Assembly (NCBI RefSeq): GCF_003258945.1
Contig: NZ_QLIX01000011.1
Span: 87,729-151,728 of the forward strand
DNA: 64,000 bases
Direction: 5' to 3'
Origin: Roseicella frigidaeris
GTDB lineage: Bacteria > Pseudomonadota > Alphaproteobacteria > Acetobacterales > Acetobacteraceae
Shown here piece by piece: positions 21,922 through 30,990 of the stretch (position 1 is its first letter; every line of letters starts with the position of its first letter). The notes under the pieces were generated by a model, which was given only the letters and a program-made list of their open reading frames with translations, made no database searches and had not been told where the DNA came from. Made by a program: the position numbers and the translations under genes.

Positions 21922-23327
21922 GCGCGTCGCCCATCCCGACCATCGCCGAGGCCGCCGCGGCGATCGCCGCGCGCCGCCTCTCGCCGGTCGAGCTGACCGA
22001 GGCCTGCCTCGGGCGCATCGAGCGGCTGGACGGCACGCTGCACGCCTTCATCCGCCTCGAGGCCGAGGCCGCGCGCGCCGCCGCCCGGGCGGCCGAGGCG
22101 CGCATCGCCCGCGACGGGCCGCGCGGCCCGCTCGACGGCATCCCCATCGCGCACAAGGACATCTATTGCACCGCCGGCATCGCCACCACCGGGCATTCGC
22201 GGCTGCTGCAGGACTGGGTGCCGCGCGAGGACGCGACCACGGTGCGCCTGCTGGCCAAGGCGGGCGCCGTCGTGCTTGGCAAGCTGGCGACGCATGAGTT
22301 CGCGCTCGGCGGGCCGAGCTTCGACCTGCCCTGGCCGCCGGCGCGCAATCCCTGGAACCCGGAGCACTTCACCGGCGGCTCCTCCTCCGGCACCGGCGCG
22401 GCCGTCGCCGCCGGCCTCGTGCTCGGCGGCACCGGCTCCGACACCGCGGGCTCGATCCGCCTGCCGGCCTCGCTCTGCGGCATCGCCGGCCTCAAGCCGA
22501 CCTATGGCCGCTGCTCCCGCGCCGGCGTGCTGCCGCTGTCGCAATCCCTCGACCATACCGGGCCGATGGCCTGGACGGTGGAGGATTGCGCCATCCTGCT
22601 GCAGGCCATGGCGGGGCACGACCCGGCCGATCCGGCGAGCGCCGACCGGCCGGTGCCCGATTTCCGCGCCGGGCTCGGCCAAGGGGGGAAGGGGGGCGTG
22701 AAGGGCCTGCGCATCGGCCTCGTCCGTCACTTCCACGAGCGCGATCATCCCGTGAACGCCGCGACTCTTGCCGGCATCGAGGGCGCTGCCGAGTTCTTCC
22801 GCCGGGAGGGCGCGGAGGTGCGCGAGGTGACGCTGCCGGGGCTCGACGCCTTCAATGCCTGCGCCTGGGCGATCATGCTCGCCGAGGCCTTCTCCATCCA
22901 CGAGGTGGCGATGCGCCGCGAGCCGGACCGCTTCGGCGCCATCCTGCGCGACCGGCTGGCGCTGGGCGGGCTGCTCGGCGCGGCGGACTACCTGGCGGCG
23001 CAGAAGGCGCGGCGGCGGCTGGTCGCGGCGACCGAGGCGGCGACGGCGGATGTCGACCTGCTGCTCACCGCCGTCCAGCCCGGCGAGGCGGCGCGGATCG
23101 ACGCGGTGTCGCCCTGGGCCTTCCTGGAGCGGCCGAGCTTCACCACGCCCTGCAACGTCACCGGCTGGCCCGCCCTCTCGGTCTGCACCGGCTTCGGCGC
23201 GGGCGGCCTGCCGCTCGCCATGCAGCTCATCGGCAAGCCCTTCGCCGAGGCCGGGCTGCTGCGCGCCGGCCATGCCTATGAGGTGGCGCATGGCTGGCGG
23301 GCGCGCCGGCCGCCGCTGCTCGGCTGA
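21918..23327 (+). CDS. Amidase-signature family hydrolase (AtzE/GatA-like)
   Basis: About 469 residues from a GTG start at 21918 coupled to the upstream small gene. The Ser-cisSer-Lys triad is visible: Lys in PIAHKDIYC, cis-Ser in GGSSSGTGAAVA and the nucleophile Ser in TGSDTAGSIRLPAS. KPTYGR follows, as in GatA-like members. With the AtzG-like partner it probably hydrolyses a small amide, but no GatB is nearby, so it is unlikely to be the tRNA amidotransferase. It is transcribed toward the sigma-factor gene, with only 9 bp between. Confidence 0.88.
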   Translation: MSASPIPTIAEAAAAIAARRLSPVELTEACLGRIERLDGTLHAFIRLEAEAARAAARAAEARIARDGPRGPLDGIPIAHKDIYCTAGIATTGHSRLLQDWVPREDATTVRLLAKAGAVVLGKLATHEFALGGPSFDLPWPPARNPWNPEHFTGGSSSGTGAAVAAGLVLGGTGSDTAGSIRLPASLCGIAGLKPTYGRCSRAGVLPLSQSLDHTGPMAWTVEDCAILLQAMAGHDPADPASADRPVPDFRAGLGQGGKGGVKGLRIGLVRHFHERDHPVNAATLAGIEGAAEFFRREGAEVREVTLPGLDAFNACAWAIMLAEAFSIHEVAMRREPDRFGAILRDRLALGGLLGAADYLAAQKARRRLVAATEAATADVDLLLTAVQPGEAARIDAVSPWAFLERPSFTTPCNVTGWPALSVCTGFGAGGLPLAMQLIGKPFAEAGLLRAGHAYEVAHGWRARRPPLLG

Positions 23328-23336
23328 GCCGCGGGC

Positions 23337-23903
23337 ATGGCGGAGGCGGGGGAGTGGGAGAGCTGGATGACGGCGGCGCAGGCCGGCGACGCCCGGGCCT
23401 ATGACGCGCTGCTCCGCGCCGCGCTGCCGCTGCTCCGCAACACCGCCCGCCGCCGCATCCGCGACCCGGCGGAGGCGGAGGACGCGGTGCAGGACGCGCT
23501 GCTGACGATCCACCAGCTCCGCCACGCCTATGATCCGGCGCGGCCGATCCGCCCCTGGCTGGTGGCGATCTGCGAGCGGCGGGCGATCGACCGGCTGCGG
23601 CGCAGCGGCCGGCGGCAGGGGCGGGAGATCCCGCTCGGCGATGCCGGCGAAACCCTGGCCGCGCCGCTGGCGAATCAGGGGGAGGCGCGGGTCGCCGCGG
23701 CCGAGCTGCGGGCGGCGGTCGCCGAGTTGCCGCCGGCCCAGCGCACCGCGCTCGGCCTGGCCAAGCTCGAGGACCTGCCGCTCGCCGAGGCCAGCGCCCG
23801 TTCGGGCATGAGCGTCGGCGCGCTGAAGGTGGCGACGCACCGGGCGGTGCGGGCGCTGCGGCGGCGCCTGGCGGCGCGGCCTGGCACGGGGAGTGGCGAA
23901 TGA
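23337..23903 (+). CDS. ECF RNA polymerase sigma factor
   Basis: A 188-residue ECF sigma factor. Region 2 covers residues ~20-90 with DPAEAEDAVQDALLTIHQ and ICERRAIDRLRR. Region 4 covers ~125-180 with LPPAQRTALGLAKLEDLPL and the helix-turn-helix SGMSVGALKVATHRAVRALR. The stop overlaps the start of the NrsF-type regulator, so the pair forms a sigma/anti-sigma unit. Confidence 0.92.
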   Translation: MAEAGEWESWMTAAQAGDARAYDALLRAALPLLRNTARRRIRDPAEAEDAVQDALLTIHQLRHAYDPARPIRPWLVAICERRAIDRLRRSGRRQGREIPLGDAGETLAAPLANQGEARVAAAELRAAVAELPPAQRTALGLAKLEDLPLAEASARSGMSVGALKVATHRAVRALRRRLAARPGTGSGE

Positions 23904-24628
23904 CGGCGAGGAAGGGCGCGCCGGGCTGGCCGGCATCCGCCCGGCGCCGGCCCCTGGCGCCGGGGCGTGGCGAGGGGCCGGACGGGGCGAGCGAGCGTCT
24001 CATCGCGGAGCTGGCCCTCGGGCTGCGCCCGGTGCGGCGCCTGCCGCCGCCCGGGCTGCTGGCGCTGCTCTGGCTGGCGCTGGCCGGGCTGGTGATCGGC
24101 CTCGCCATCGCCCTGCACGGGCTGCGGCCGGATCTCGCCGCCGCCATGGCCGAGCCGGGCGAGCGGGCGCAATTCCTCGCCTCGCTCGCCACCGGCGTCG
24201 CGGCGGCGCTGGCGGCGGCGATGCTGGCGCGGCCCGACCGCTCCGGCCGCTGGGGGCTGCTGCCGCTCGCGCCGCTCGGCCTCTGGCTGGGCAGCCTCGG
24301 CTGGGGGTGCCTCGCCGATCTCGGGCGCCTCGGCCCCGCCGCCTGGAGCCTCGGGCCGAGCTGGGGGTGCCTGCGCTTCATCCTGGCCCTCGGCGCGCCG
24401 CTCACCGCGGCGATGCTGCTGCTGCTGCGCCATGCCGGGCCGGTGCGGCCGGGGCCGGTGCTGCTGCTGGGCGGGCTGGCGGCGGCGGCGCTCTGCTCGG
24501 CCGGGCTGTCCCTGATCCACCACCTGGATGCGATGCTGATGGTGCTGGTCTGGCATGGCGCGGCGGTCGCGGCGCTGGTGGCGCTGGGCTGGGCGCTCGG
24601 CCGGCCGCTGCTGGCGCGGCCGGGCTGA
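23900..24628 (+). CDS. NrsF-family (DUF1109) membrane anti-sigma factor
   Basis: A 242-residue membrane protein with about six hydrophobic segments after a basic N-terminal tail. Two WGC motifs (SLGWGCL and SWGCLRF) match the conserved cysteine pair of NrsF proteins, which in the Caulobacter SigF system sense metal or oxidative stress and release the sigma factor. The ATG overlaps the sigma stop. The inducing signal here is inferred from the family. Confidence 0.85.
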   Translation: MTARKGAPGWPASARRRPLAPGRGEGPDGASERLIAELALGLRPVRRLPPPGLLALLWLALAGLVIGLAIALHGLRPDLAAAMAEPGERAQFLASLATGVAAALAAAMLARPDRSGRWGLLPLAPLGLWLGSLGWGCLADLGRLGPAAWSLGPSWGCLRFILALGAPLTAAMLLLLRHAGPVRPGPVLLLGGLAAAALCSAGLSLIHHLDAMLMVLVWHGAAVAALVALGWALGRPLLARPG

Positions 24629-24770
24629 TCCCGCCGCCCTGGCTGACACCCTGGCCCTGCGGGCCGCGGGTGGGGCGGCCATGCGCGCGATGGCGATGCC
24701 GACCGGGCGCCGCCGGACCGCCGCACCGGGCGGGAGGCGCCGGCTGGCGAGGTCCGGCATAGGGGGGCGC

Positions 24771-25478
24771 ATGGACATCGATTCCCGCATCGCCGGCCTC
24801 GACTGGCCGCGCCTCCACGCGACGCTCGGGGCGCATGGCGCCGCCCCGGCCGGCCCGCTGCTGACCCCGGCGGAATGCGCCGGGCTGGCGGCGCTCTATG
24901 GCCAGGAGGCCGGCTTCCGCAGCCGCGTCGTCATGGCCCGGCACGGCTTCGGCCGGGGCGAGTACAAGTATTTCGCGGCGCCCCTGCCGCCCCTGGTCGC
25001 GGCGCTGCGCCGGGCGCTCTATGCCCGGCTGGTGCCGCTGGCCAATGCCTGGCAGGCGGCGCTCGGCCTCGCGCCCCGCTTCCCGCCCGGGCTGGACGCC
25101 TTCACCGCCGCCTGCCACGCCGCCGGGCAGACCAAGCCGACCCCGCTGCTGCTCCGCTACGGGCCGGAGGACTACAACTGCCTGCACCAGGACCTCTATG
25201 GCGCGCTTGCCTTCCCGTTGCAGGTGGCGATCCTGCTGAGCGAGCCCGGGCGCGACTTCAGCGGCGGCGAGTTCGTCCTCACCGAGCAGCGCCCGCGCAT
25301 GCAGTCCCGCGCCGAGGTGGTGGGGTTGCGGCAGGGGGAGGGGGTGGTCTTCGCCGTCCACCACCGGCCGGTGCAGGGCAGCCGCGGCGTCTACCGGGTC
25401 AACCTCCGCCACGGGGTCAGCCGCATCCAGGCCGGCGAGCGCTTCACCCTCGGCCTCATCTTCCACGACGCCGCCTGA
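24771..25478 (+). CDS. 2OG-Fe(II) oxygenase family protein
   Basis: About 235 residues. The start at 24771 (MDIDSRIAGLDW) fits the family; upstream in-frame ATGs give a low-complexity extension. The iron facial triad is visible as HQD in CLHQDLYGALAFP and the distal His in NLRHGVSRI, with the Arg of YRVNLRHG for 2-oxoglutarate. LLSEPGRDFSGGEFVLTEQ is the characteristic double-stranded beta-helix segment of the bacterial group I know as Oxygenase-NA (PF09859). The substrate is not established. The TGA stop is also the first codon of a repeat described separately. Confidence 0.8.
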   Translation: MDIDSRIAGLDWPRLHATLGAHGAAPAGPLLTPAECAGLAALYGQEAGFRSRVVMARHGFGRGEYKYFAAPLPPLVAALRRALYARLVPLANAWQAALGLAPRFPPGLDAFTAACHAAGQTKPTPLLLRYGPEDYNCLHQDLYGALAFPLQVAILLSEPGRDFSGGEFVLTEQRPRMQSRAEVVGLRQGEGVVFAVHHRPVQGSRGVYRVNLRHGVSRIQAGERFTLGLIFHDAA

Positions 25479-25518
25479 TACGAACGGCCGTGGCTGGCGC
25501 CCCATCGACGGCCCCCAT
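25476..25518 (+). repeat. Stop-codon-linked repeat, left copy of an inverted pair
   Basis: A 43-bp sequence starting exactly at the oxygenase TGA stop. It matches the reverse complement of 26369-26411 at 36 of 43 positions, and weaker similarity continues further in. It contains GGCCGT and ACGGCC arms that could pair. Confidence 0.7.
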
Positions 25519-25760
25519 GGGCAGTCCCCTTGGCGCCGGGCGCGACCCTCCGGCTTGCTTGGGCCGTCGCGCCGTCAGGCGCGCCCTGCGGCGCGACGCG
25601 CGGCGCCCGTGCGGGCGCTCGGCCCTGCGGGCCGCGGATCGGACCGTCCTGCGCCGGGCCTGAGCGCCGGGGCGGGAACGCCGGCTGGCGTCATGCTCTA
25701 TCCCTGCACCGGCACCGATCGCCGCCCGGCCGGGCGGCGCTCCAGGGGAGGGACCGACGG

Positions 25761-26273
25761 ATGGGTATCGCCTTCGTGCACGAACATGGGCTGCTGGCCG
25801 AGGAGGAGCGCGAGCCGATCGAGCGCAGCCACTACCCGCGCCTCGGCGAGCTGGCGCGGGACGAGGTGCAGGCGCTGGCGCGCTGGCTGCGCGCGCGCCG
25901 CAACCGGGCGCGCGACCTGATCCGCGACCGCCGCCGCGACCGCCGCGGCAAGGGGGGCGGCGGCGGCGCGGCCAGCGAGCGCGGCCTGGCGGCGAAGAAG
26001 CAGGTCTATGCCCGGGCGCTGGCGCGGGTGAATGCGCGGCTCGACCTGCTGCTCAACGAGGTGCGCATCGCCCGCAACGCGGCCCGGCTGCGCCGGGCGC
26101 TCGACCGCCGCAAGGCGGCGCCGCGGCACCATCCCGGGGCGGGGGAGACGGCGGATGCCGGCATGGCCAACCGGCCCAACCGGCGCGTGCGGCCGACCAT
26201 CCTCGGCGCCCAGGTCGGGCGGATCTCGCAGCGGACCAAGGCGGCGCAGGCGGCGCGCGACGCGCGGGGCTGA
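25761..26273 (+). CDS. Basic helical protein of unknown function
   Basis: A 170-residue protein starting at the ATG at 25761 after GGGAGGGA. It is Arg/Ala-rich and strongly basic, for example RARDLIRDRRRDRRGK, with predicted helices and no signal peptide or membrane segment. The C terminus contains RPNRRVRPTILGAQVGRISQ. I do not recognise a family. The composition would suit nucleic-acid binding, but that is speculation. The gene is bracketed by the inverted repeats at 25476 and 26369 and is convergent with the large regulator gene. Confidence 0.6.
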   Translation: MGIAFVHEHGLLAEEEREPIERSHYPRLGELARDEVQALARWLRARRNRARDLIRDRRRDRRGKGGGGGAASERGLAAKKQVYARALARVNARLDLLLNEVRIARNAARLRRALDRRKAAPRHHPGAGETADAGMANRPNRRVRPTILGAQVGRISQRTKAAQAARDARG

Positions 26274-26368
26274 GCGGCGCGGCGGCGCCCCGCCGGGCGC
26301 CTTTGCCCTTCACCCCGGCGCACGACGCTCTGCCCGCGGGCCGCGGGTTGGAACCGCGCGCGCCGGGT

Positions 26369-26411
26369 ATGAGGGCCGTTGCCGGGGCACCAGCAACGGC
26401 CGTTCGGATCA
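26369..26411 (-). repeat. Stop-codon-linked repeat, right copy of an inverted pair
   Basis: The reverse complement starts exactly at the TGA stop of the cyclase/ATPase gene (26409-26411) and matches the left copy at 36 of 43 positions. It contains a perfect 9-bp stem, GGCCGTTGC (26374-26382) with GCAACGGCC (26393-26401), that could serve as a bidirectional terminator. Confidence 0.7.
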
Positions 26412-29400
26412 GCCCGGGCCGCCGGGCCGGGCGATGCGGGCGAGCAGGGTGCGGGCGCGCCGCACCACCGGCTCGGCCTCGCCGGCGAAGGGGGCGAGGG
26501 CGTCCAGTAGCACGTCCCGCCCCGCCGCCGCCCGGCCGGTCGTCGCCAGCAACTCGGCCAGCGGCTGCGCCGCATGCAGCCCGAAGAGCGGCGCCTGCTG
26601 CGCCGCCGCCCGCCGCAGCGCCGCCGCGAGGTCGGCCTCCGCCTCGGCCGCCTGCCCGGCCATGCGCAGGATCTCGCCGCGCTGGCGCAGCAGCACCGCC
26701 TCCTCCCACACCGCCCCGCTCTCGGCGAGCAGGCCGAAGCCGGTCTCCATCCGGGCGAGGGCGCCGCCGGTGTCGCCGGTGATCGCCATCAGCTCCGCCT
26801 CCATGCCGAGGAAGCTGGGGACGAAGGTCATCGCCTGCATGCCGCGGTTCCAGGCGATGCAGGCGCGCACCAGGGCGAGGCCCTCCTCGACCTCGCCGCG
26901 CCGGCCGAGCAGCAGCCCGGTGATCGCCTTCGCCGCCATGTCGATGTAGCGCACCTCGTGCTCCTCGCAGAGCGCGATGGCGCCGCGCAGCCGGGCGATG
27001 CAGGCCTCCTCGTCGCCGCGGTCGTAGTCGAAGCGGCCGATGGCGTAGTGCCCGTAGGCGATGGCGAAGGGGAAGCCGGAGGCCTCGGCGGCCGCCAGCG
27101 TCGCGGCTAGGTCGCGCCGCGCCTCCGGCAGCCGCCCGGTGATGGCGCGCGCCCAGGCCGCGTAGCAGCGGGTGCTGATGATCGTCGCCTGCGCGGTCAG
27201 GCCGCCGCTGCGGTCCCGCACCGTCCGCGCATCCTCGGCGAGGGCGAGGTCGAGGCTCTCGATCGCCGCGGCGAATTGCCCGCGCAGGAAGCGGCTATGG
27301 CCCATGGCGCTGTGCGCGGCGGCCAGCGCGCCGCTCGAGCCGCGCGCCGTCGCCTGCGCCAGCAGCGCCTCGGCGCGCTCCGCCGCCTGGTCCATCCGGC
27401 CCCGCATCCAGGCATGGCTCCACTGGCCGTGCATGGCGGTGCGGAGCTGCGGCTGCCCGGGCAGGCGCTCGGCGAGCTGCCGCGCCCGGTCATAGGCCTC
27501 GCCGGTCTCGAGCGCGCTGTGGCCGCGCAGGCTGAGCAGCGCATGGCCGGCGAGGAGCTGCATCTCGAGCTCGGCCCGGTCGTGCGCCTCGCTCTCGGGC
27601 AGCGTCCGCAGCAGGGCGATGCCGCGGCGGAGCTGCACAAGCGCCTCCTCCATGGCGGCGCGCTGCAAGGCCTGCTGCGCGCCACGCAGCCACCAGCCGA
27701 CGGCGAGCTCGGACTGCGTCGCCTCCGTCCGGTGATGCGCGATCACCTGCGGCTGCGCCGCGGCGCTGGCCGGGAAGCGCTGCTCGAGGATGTCGGCGAC
27801 CTGGCCGTGCAGGGCGCGGTAGCGCTCGCGCGGCAGCATGCCGAGGGCGGCATCCTGGATCAGGGCATGGCGGAAGCGGTAGCGGGCGCCGCCGGCATGG
27901 CGCAGCAGCACCCGCGATTCGACGAGGCGGTCGAGCATCGGCGCCAGCGCCTCCGCCGGCCGGTCGAGCAGCGCGGCGAGCAGGGCCGGGTCGAATTCCC
28001 GGCCGATCACCGAGGCGAGCTCGGCGAGCTGGCGCGCCTCGCCGAGCCGGTCGAGCCGCGCCAGCAGCGAGGCGTGCAGCGAGACCGGCACGCTGGCGCG
28101 CTCGCTCTCGCGCCGCGCCGCCGGGCCCGGCGCGCCGGGCGCCGGGTCGCTCCCGGCCTGGGCGATCTGCTCGACCACCGCGCGCGTCAGCTCCTCGAGG
28201 AAGAGCGGCACGCCGTCGGCGCGGCGCAGGATGTCGCGGGTGATCGGCGCCGGCAGCGGCACGTCGCGGGCGACGTAGCGCACCAGCTCGGCCGCCGCCG
28301 GCTCGGCGAGCGGCGCCAGGGTCAGCCGCTCCACCCCCGGCGCGGCCAGCCAGGCGGGCGCGAATTCCGGCCGCGCGGTGATCACCGAGAGCACCGGCAG
28401 CGTCGTCACCCGCTCGATCCAGAGCGTCAGCAGCTCGCGCGTCGTCGGATCGGCCCAGTGCGCGTCCTCGAGCACGGTCAGCACCGGGCGCAGCCGCGCC
28501 GTCGCCGCCAGGTTGTCGGCCAGGGCTTGCAGCAGCCGCTCGCGCCGGCGCTGCGGCGGCATGGGCGGCACCGGCGCGAGGCCGGGCCCGGCGAGCGAGA
28601 GCTGCTCGGCGATCATGGCGAACTCGGCCGGCGGCAGGGTCGAGAGGATGCCGCGCAGCTTGTCGAGCCGCGTCGCCGGCGGGTCGTCGGGCTGGATGCG
28701 GCTGTCGCGCTCGAGCTGCTGCAGCACCGGCTGCAGCGGCATGCCCTGCTGGTGCGGCGCGGCGAAGTAGCGGATGACGATGCGGCTCTCGGTCTGGCGC
28801 AGCAGCTGCGCCACCAGGCGGGACTTGCCGATGCCGGCCTCGCCGGAGATCAGCACCACCCGGCCGGTGCCGCGGCAGGCCTCGTGCCAGAGCGCCTGCA
28901 GCCGCTCGAGCGCCGCCTCGCGGCCGAGCAGCGGCAGGCTGGCCCCGCCGGTGCGGGCGGCGAAGCGGTCCGGGCTCTGGGCGATGCCGAGCGCCTGCCA
29001 GGCCTGCACCGGCTCCGGCCAGCCCTTCATCGGGTGGCGGCCGAGGTCGCGGAACTCGAACAGCGCGCCGACCAGCCGGCGGACGCTGTCCGAGACCAGC
29101 ACCGTGCCGGGCTCGGCCAGCGCCTGCAGCCGGGCGGCGAGGTTCGGGGTCTCGCCGAAGACGTCGAGATGCCGCGGATCGCCGGTATCGGCGAGGTCGG
29201 CGACGACGACGAGGCCGGTCGAGATGCCGATGCGCACCGCGAGCGGCGCGCCCGCCCGCATCGGCAGCGCCGCCACCGCGTCGAGGATGTCGAGCGCGGC
29301 GCGCACCGCCCGCTCCGCATCGTCCTCCTGCGCCGCCGGATAGCCGAAATAGACCAGCACCCCGTCGCCGACGAGGCGGCCGAGATGCCCGCCATGCGCC

Positions 29401-29687
29401 GCGACGGCCTGGGTCGTCGCGCGGTAGAAGCGGGTGATGGCCTCGGTGAACTCCTCGGGGTCGGCGCTCGCCGCGAGGCTGGTCGAGCCGACCACGTCGC
29501 AGAACAGCACCGTCATCGGCCGCAGCTCGCGCGAGCGCGGCGGGCCGGGCTGCAGCGCGGCGCGGCCGGGGGATTGCCGCAGCCCGCACTCGCTGCAGAA
29601 GCGGGCGGTCGCCGGCAGCACGGCGCCGCAGCCGGCGCAGACGACATGCGTGCCGCCTGGGTCCGGTCCTGCGCTGGGGTCCGCCAT
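26409..29687 (-). CDS. Zn-ribbon/class III nucleotidyl cyclase/AAA ATPase/TPR regulator
   Basis: About 1092 residues from the ATG at 29687. A zinc ribbon (CAGC ... CSEC) lies at ~16-37. The class III cyclase domain at ~55-215 has MTVLFCDVVGSTSLA and GRLVGDGVLVYFGYP with both metal Asp residues and GETPNLAARLQ with the Asn-Arg pair. An ATPase module with Walker A GEAGIGKSR sits near 280, followed by a helical region and a TPR-like C-terminal half. This matches the adenylate-cyclase/STAND-type regulators seen in Acetobacteraceae. Cyclase residues look intact, so cAMP or cGMP synthesis is plausible but unproven. Confidence 0.88.
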   Translation of the reverse strand: MADPSAGPDPGGTHVVCAGCGAVLPATARFCSECGLRQSPGRAALQPGPPRSRELRPMTVLFCDVVGSTSLAASADPEEFTEAITRFYRATTQAVAAHGGHLGRLVGDGVLVYFGYPAAQEDDAERAVRAALDILDAVAALPMRAGAPLAVRIGISTGLVVVADLADTGDPRHLDVFGETPNLAARLQALAEPGTVLVSDSVRRLVGALFEFRDLGRHPMKGWPEPVQAWQALGIAQSPDRFAARTGGASLPLLGREAALERLQALWHEACRGTGRVVLISGEAGIGKSRLVAQLLRQTESRIVIRYFAAPHQQGMPLQPVLQQLERDSRIQPDDPPATRLDKLRGILSTLPPAEFAMIAEQLSLAGPGLAPVPPMPPQRRRERLLQALADNLAATARLRPVLTVLEDAHWADPTTRELLTLWIERVTTLPVLSVITARPEFAPAWLAAPGVERLTLAPLAEPAAAELVRYVARDVPLPAPITRDILRRADGVPLFLEELTRAVVEQIAQAGSDPAPGAPGPAARRESERASVPVSLHASLLARLDRLGEARQLAELASVIGREFDPALLAALLDRPAEALAPMLDRLVESRVLLRHAGGARYRFRHALIQDAALGMLPRERYRALHGQVADILEQRFPASAAAQPQVIAHHRTEATQSELAVGWWLRGAQQALQRAAMEEALVQLRRGIALLRTLPESEAHDRAELEMQLLAGHALLSLRGHSALETGEAYDRARQLAERLPGQPQLRTAMHGQWSHAWMRGRMDQAAERAEALLAQATARGSSGALAAAHSAMGHSRFLRGQFAAAIESLDLALAEDARTVRDRSGGLTAQATIISTRCYAAWARAITGRLPEARRDLAATLAAAEASGFPFAIAYGHYAIGRFDYDRGDEEACIARLRGAIALCEEHEVRYIDMAAKAITGLLLGRRGEVEEGLALVRACIAWNRGMQAMTFVPSFLGMEAELMAITGDTGGALARMETGFGLLAESGAVWEEAVLLRQRGEILRMAGQAAEAEADLAAALRRAAAQQAPLFGLHAAQPLAELLATTGRAAAGRDVLLDALAPFAGEAEPVVRRARTLLARIARPGGPG

Positions 29688-29941
29688 CGGAGCCACGCGA
29701 CGGTGCCTTCCCTTCGCTGCGCCGGCCCGCGGCGCGGGCTTCGCATGCGATGACCGCACCCGCCCCGTCAGGGAGAGGGGTCACCAACCCCCGGCATGGG
29801 AGCGCGCACGGCACGGGTTTCCATTCTCCGTCGCAGTATCACACAGCCCGGCCGGCAGCGGAATGCCGCCCGGCCGCGGCCGGGCCGGGCAACGCCGCCG
29901 CCCGCCTCGCGTTGTCCGGGCCCAACCGAGGAGGACGCGCC

Positions 29942-30154
29942 ATGCCATCCGATCCCGTGCCGCCGGGCTTCCCGAGCCCCGGTCCCGGCCCTGGTCCCGG
30001 CCCCGGCCCTGGGCCCGAGATCCCGCCCATGCCGCCCGGCCCGCCCTCGCCGGCGCCCGGGCCGAGCCCGCTGCCGCCCGCGCCGACGCCGGGGCCGGAG
30101 ATACCGCCGCAGAGCCCGCCCGGCCCGCGGGAGATGCCGCCGCCGCAGGCCTGA
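29942..30154 (+). CDS. Small proline-rich protein
   Basis: A 70-residue protein whose ATG at 29942 is preceded by GAGGAGG. About half the residues are proline, with PG/GP dipeptide runs and PGPEIPP twice. No signal peptide or membrane segment is evident. A good ribosome-binding site and a stop-delimited frame suggest it is expressed, but composition alone could mislead at this GC content. Function unknown. The ~250 bp on either side contain no other gene I can support. Confidence 0.5.
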   Translation: MPSDPVPPGFPSPGPGPGPGPGPGPEIPPMPPGPPSPAPGPSPLPPAPTPGPEIPPQSPPGPREMPPPQA

Positions 30155-30400
30155 CCGGACCGGCGGCGCATCGTCCACCGCTGCGGGCCGCGCCGAGGCA
30201 TCCCATCGGGCCGCGGCGCGTTGCACCCCTGCCGGCCGCCGATGTCCTGACCGACCCGCGCATGGGACCGCCCATCGCCGGGACGCACCGGCAGGACGCA
30301 GGAGACGGGGCCCGGCGGCCTGGTTGCGGAGCCCTCGGGCTTCGGCAGCGGGACGCCGGGCCGGGCCGGCGTGAATGCAAGCAGCAGGAAGGACAGCCTC

Positions 30401-30823
30401 ATGGCGGGATCCAGCGGCGAAATGCCGCATGGCGGCGGCCGGAACAGCAACCCGGGCAATTTCGCCAACAACCGCGAGAAGGCGTCGCGCGCCGGCCAGC
30501 TGGGCGGCTCGCGCCAGGGCGCGGCCAACAACCCGGGCAATTTCGCCAACAACCGCGAGCGGGCGCGCGAGGCTGGGCATCTCGGCGGCGTGCACCAGGG
30601 CAAGCGGAACAACCCGGCGAATTTCGCCAACGATCCGGCGAAGGCCCGCGAGGCCGGCCATATCGGTGGCACGCATCAGGGCCGCCAGAACAACCCGGCC
30701 AATTTCGCCAATGACCGCAGCAAGGCGAGCGCGGCGGGCCGGCTCGGCGGCCAGCATCGCGGCGCGCGGCGCGAGCCCGACCCGGCGGCCACGCCGGAGC
30801 CGGCGCCGCCGGGCGAGGGCTGA
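30401..30823 (+). CDS. KGG-repeat general stress protein
   Basis: About 140 residues from the ATG at 30401, which follows AGGAAGG. Four tandem copies of a ~20-residue unit, NPGNFANNREKASRAGQLGG and variants, make up most of the protein. This is the stress-induced KGG motif of con-10/GsiB-like hydrophilins, which are highly soluble and accumulate under desiccation or osmotic stress. The C-terminal tail is Pro/Glu-rich. It is likely cytosolic. Confidence 0.85.
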   Translation: MAGSSGEMPHGGGRNSNPGNFANNREKASRAGQLGGSRQGAANNPGNFANNRERAREAGHLGGVHQGKRNNPANFANDPAKAREAGHIGGTHQGRQNNPANFANDRSKASAAGRLGGQHRGARREPDPAATPEPAPPGEG

Positions 30824-30990
30824 CCCACGGGGCCGCCGCCGGCCCTGGCGTGCCCAGGGCCGGCCACGGTCGGGGCCGGCCATGGCCGCGGCGCGGCTGT
30901 TGCCGGAGCGGATAGAGGCCGCGCGGCGCCGATCGGGCATTTCCGATAGCTGGCGAATTGTTCTAGCCTCCCTCCGAACGGAGGGAACGG

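Noticed and set aside
20454..23936. 1160-residue minus-strand frame spanning the ThDP start, amidase and sigma genes
   Set aside because: No recognisable domain and it crosses several well-supported genes; typical antisense artefact in GC-rich DNA.
27276..29753. 825-residue plus-strand frame opposite the cyclase/ATPase gene
   Set aside because: Arg/Gly/Gln-rich with no motif; the opposite strand carries clear catalytic motifs.
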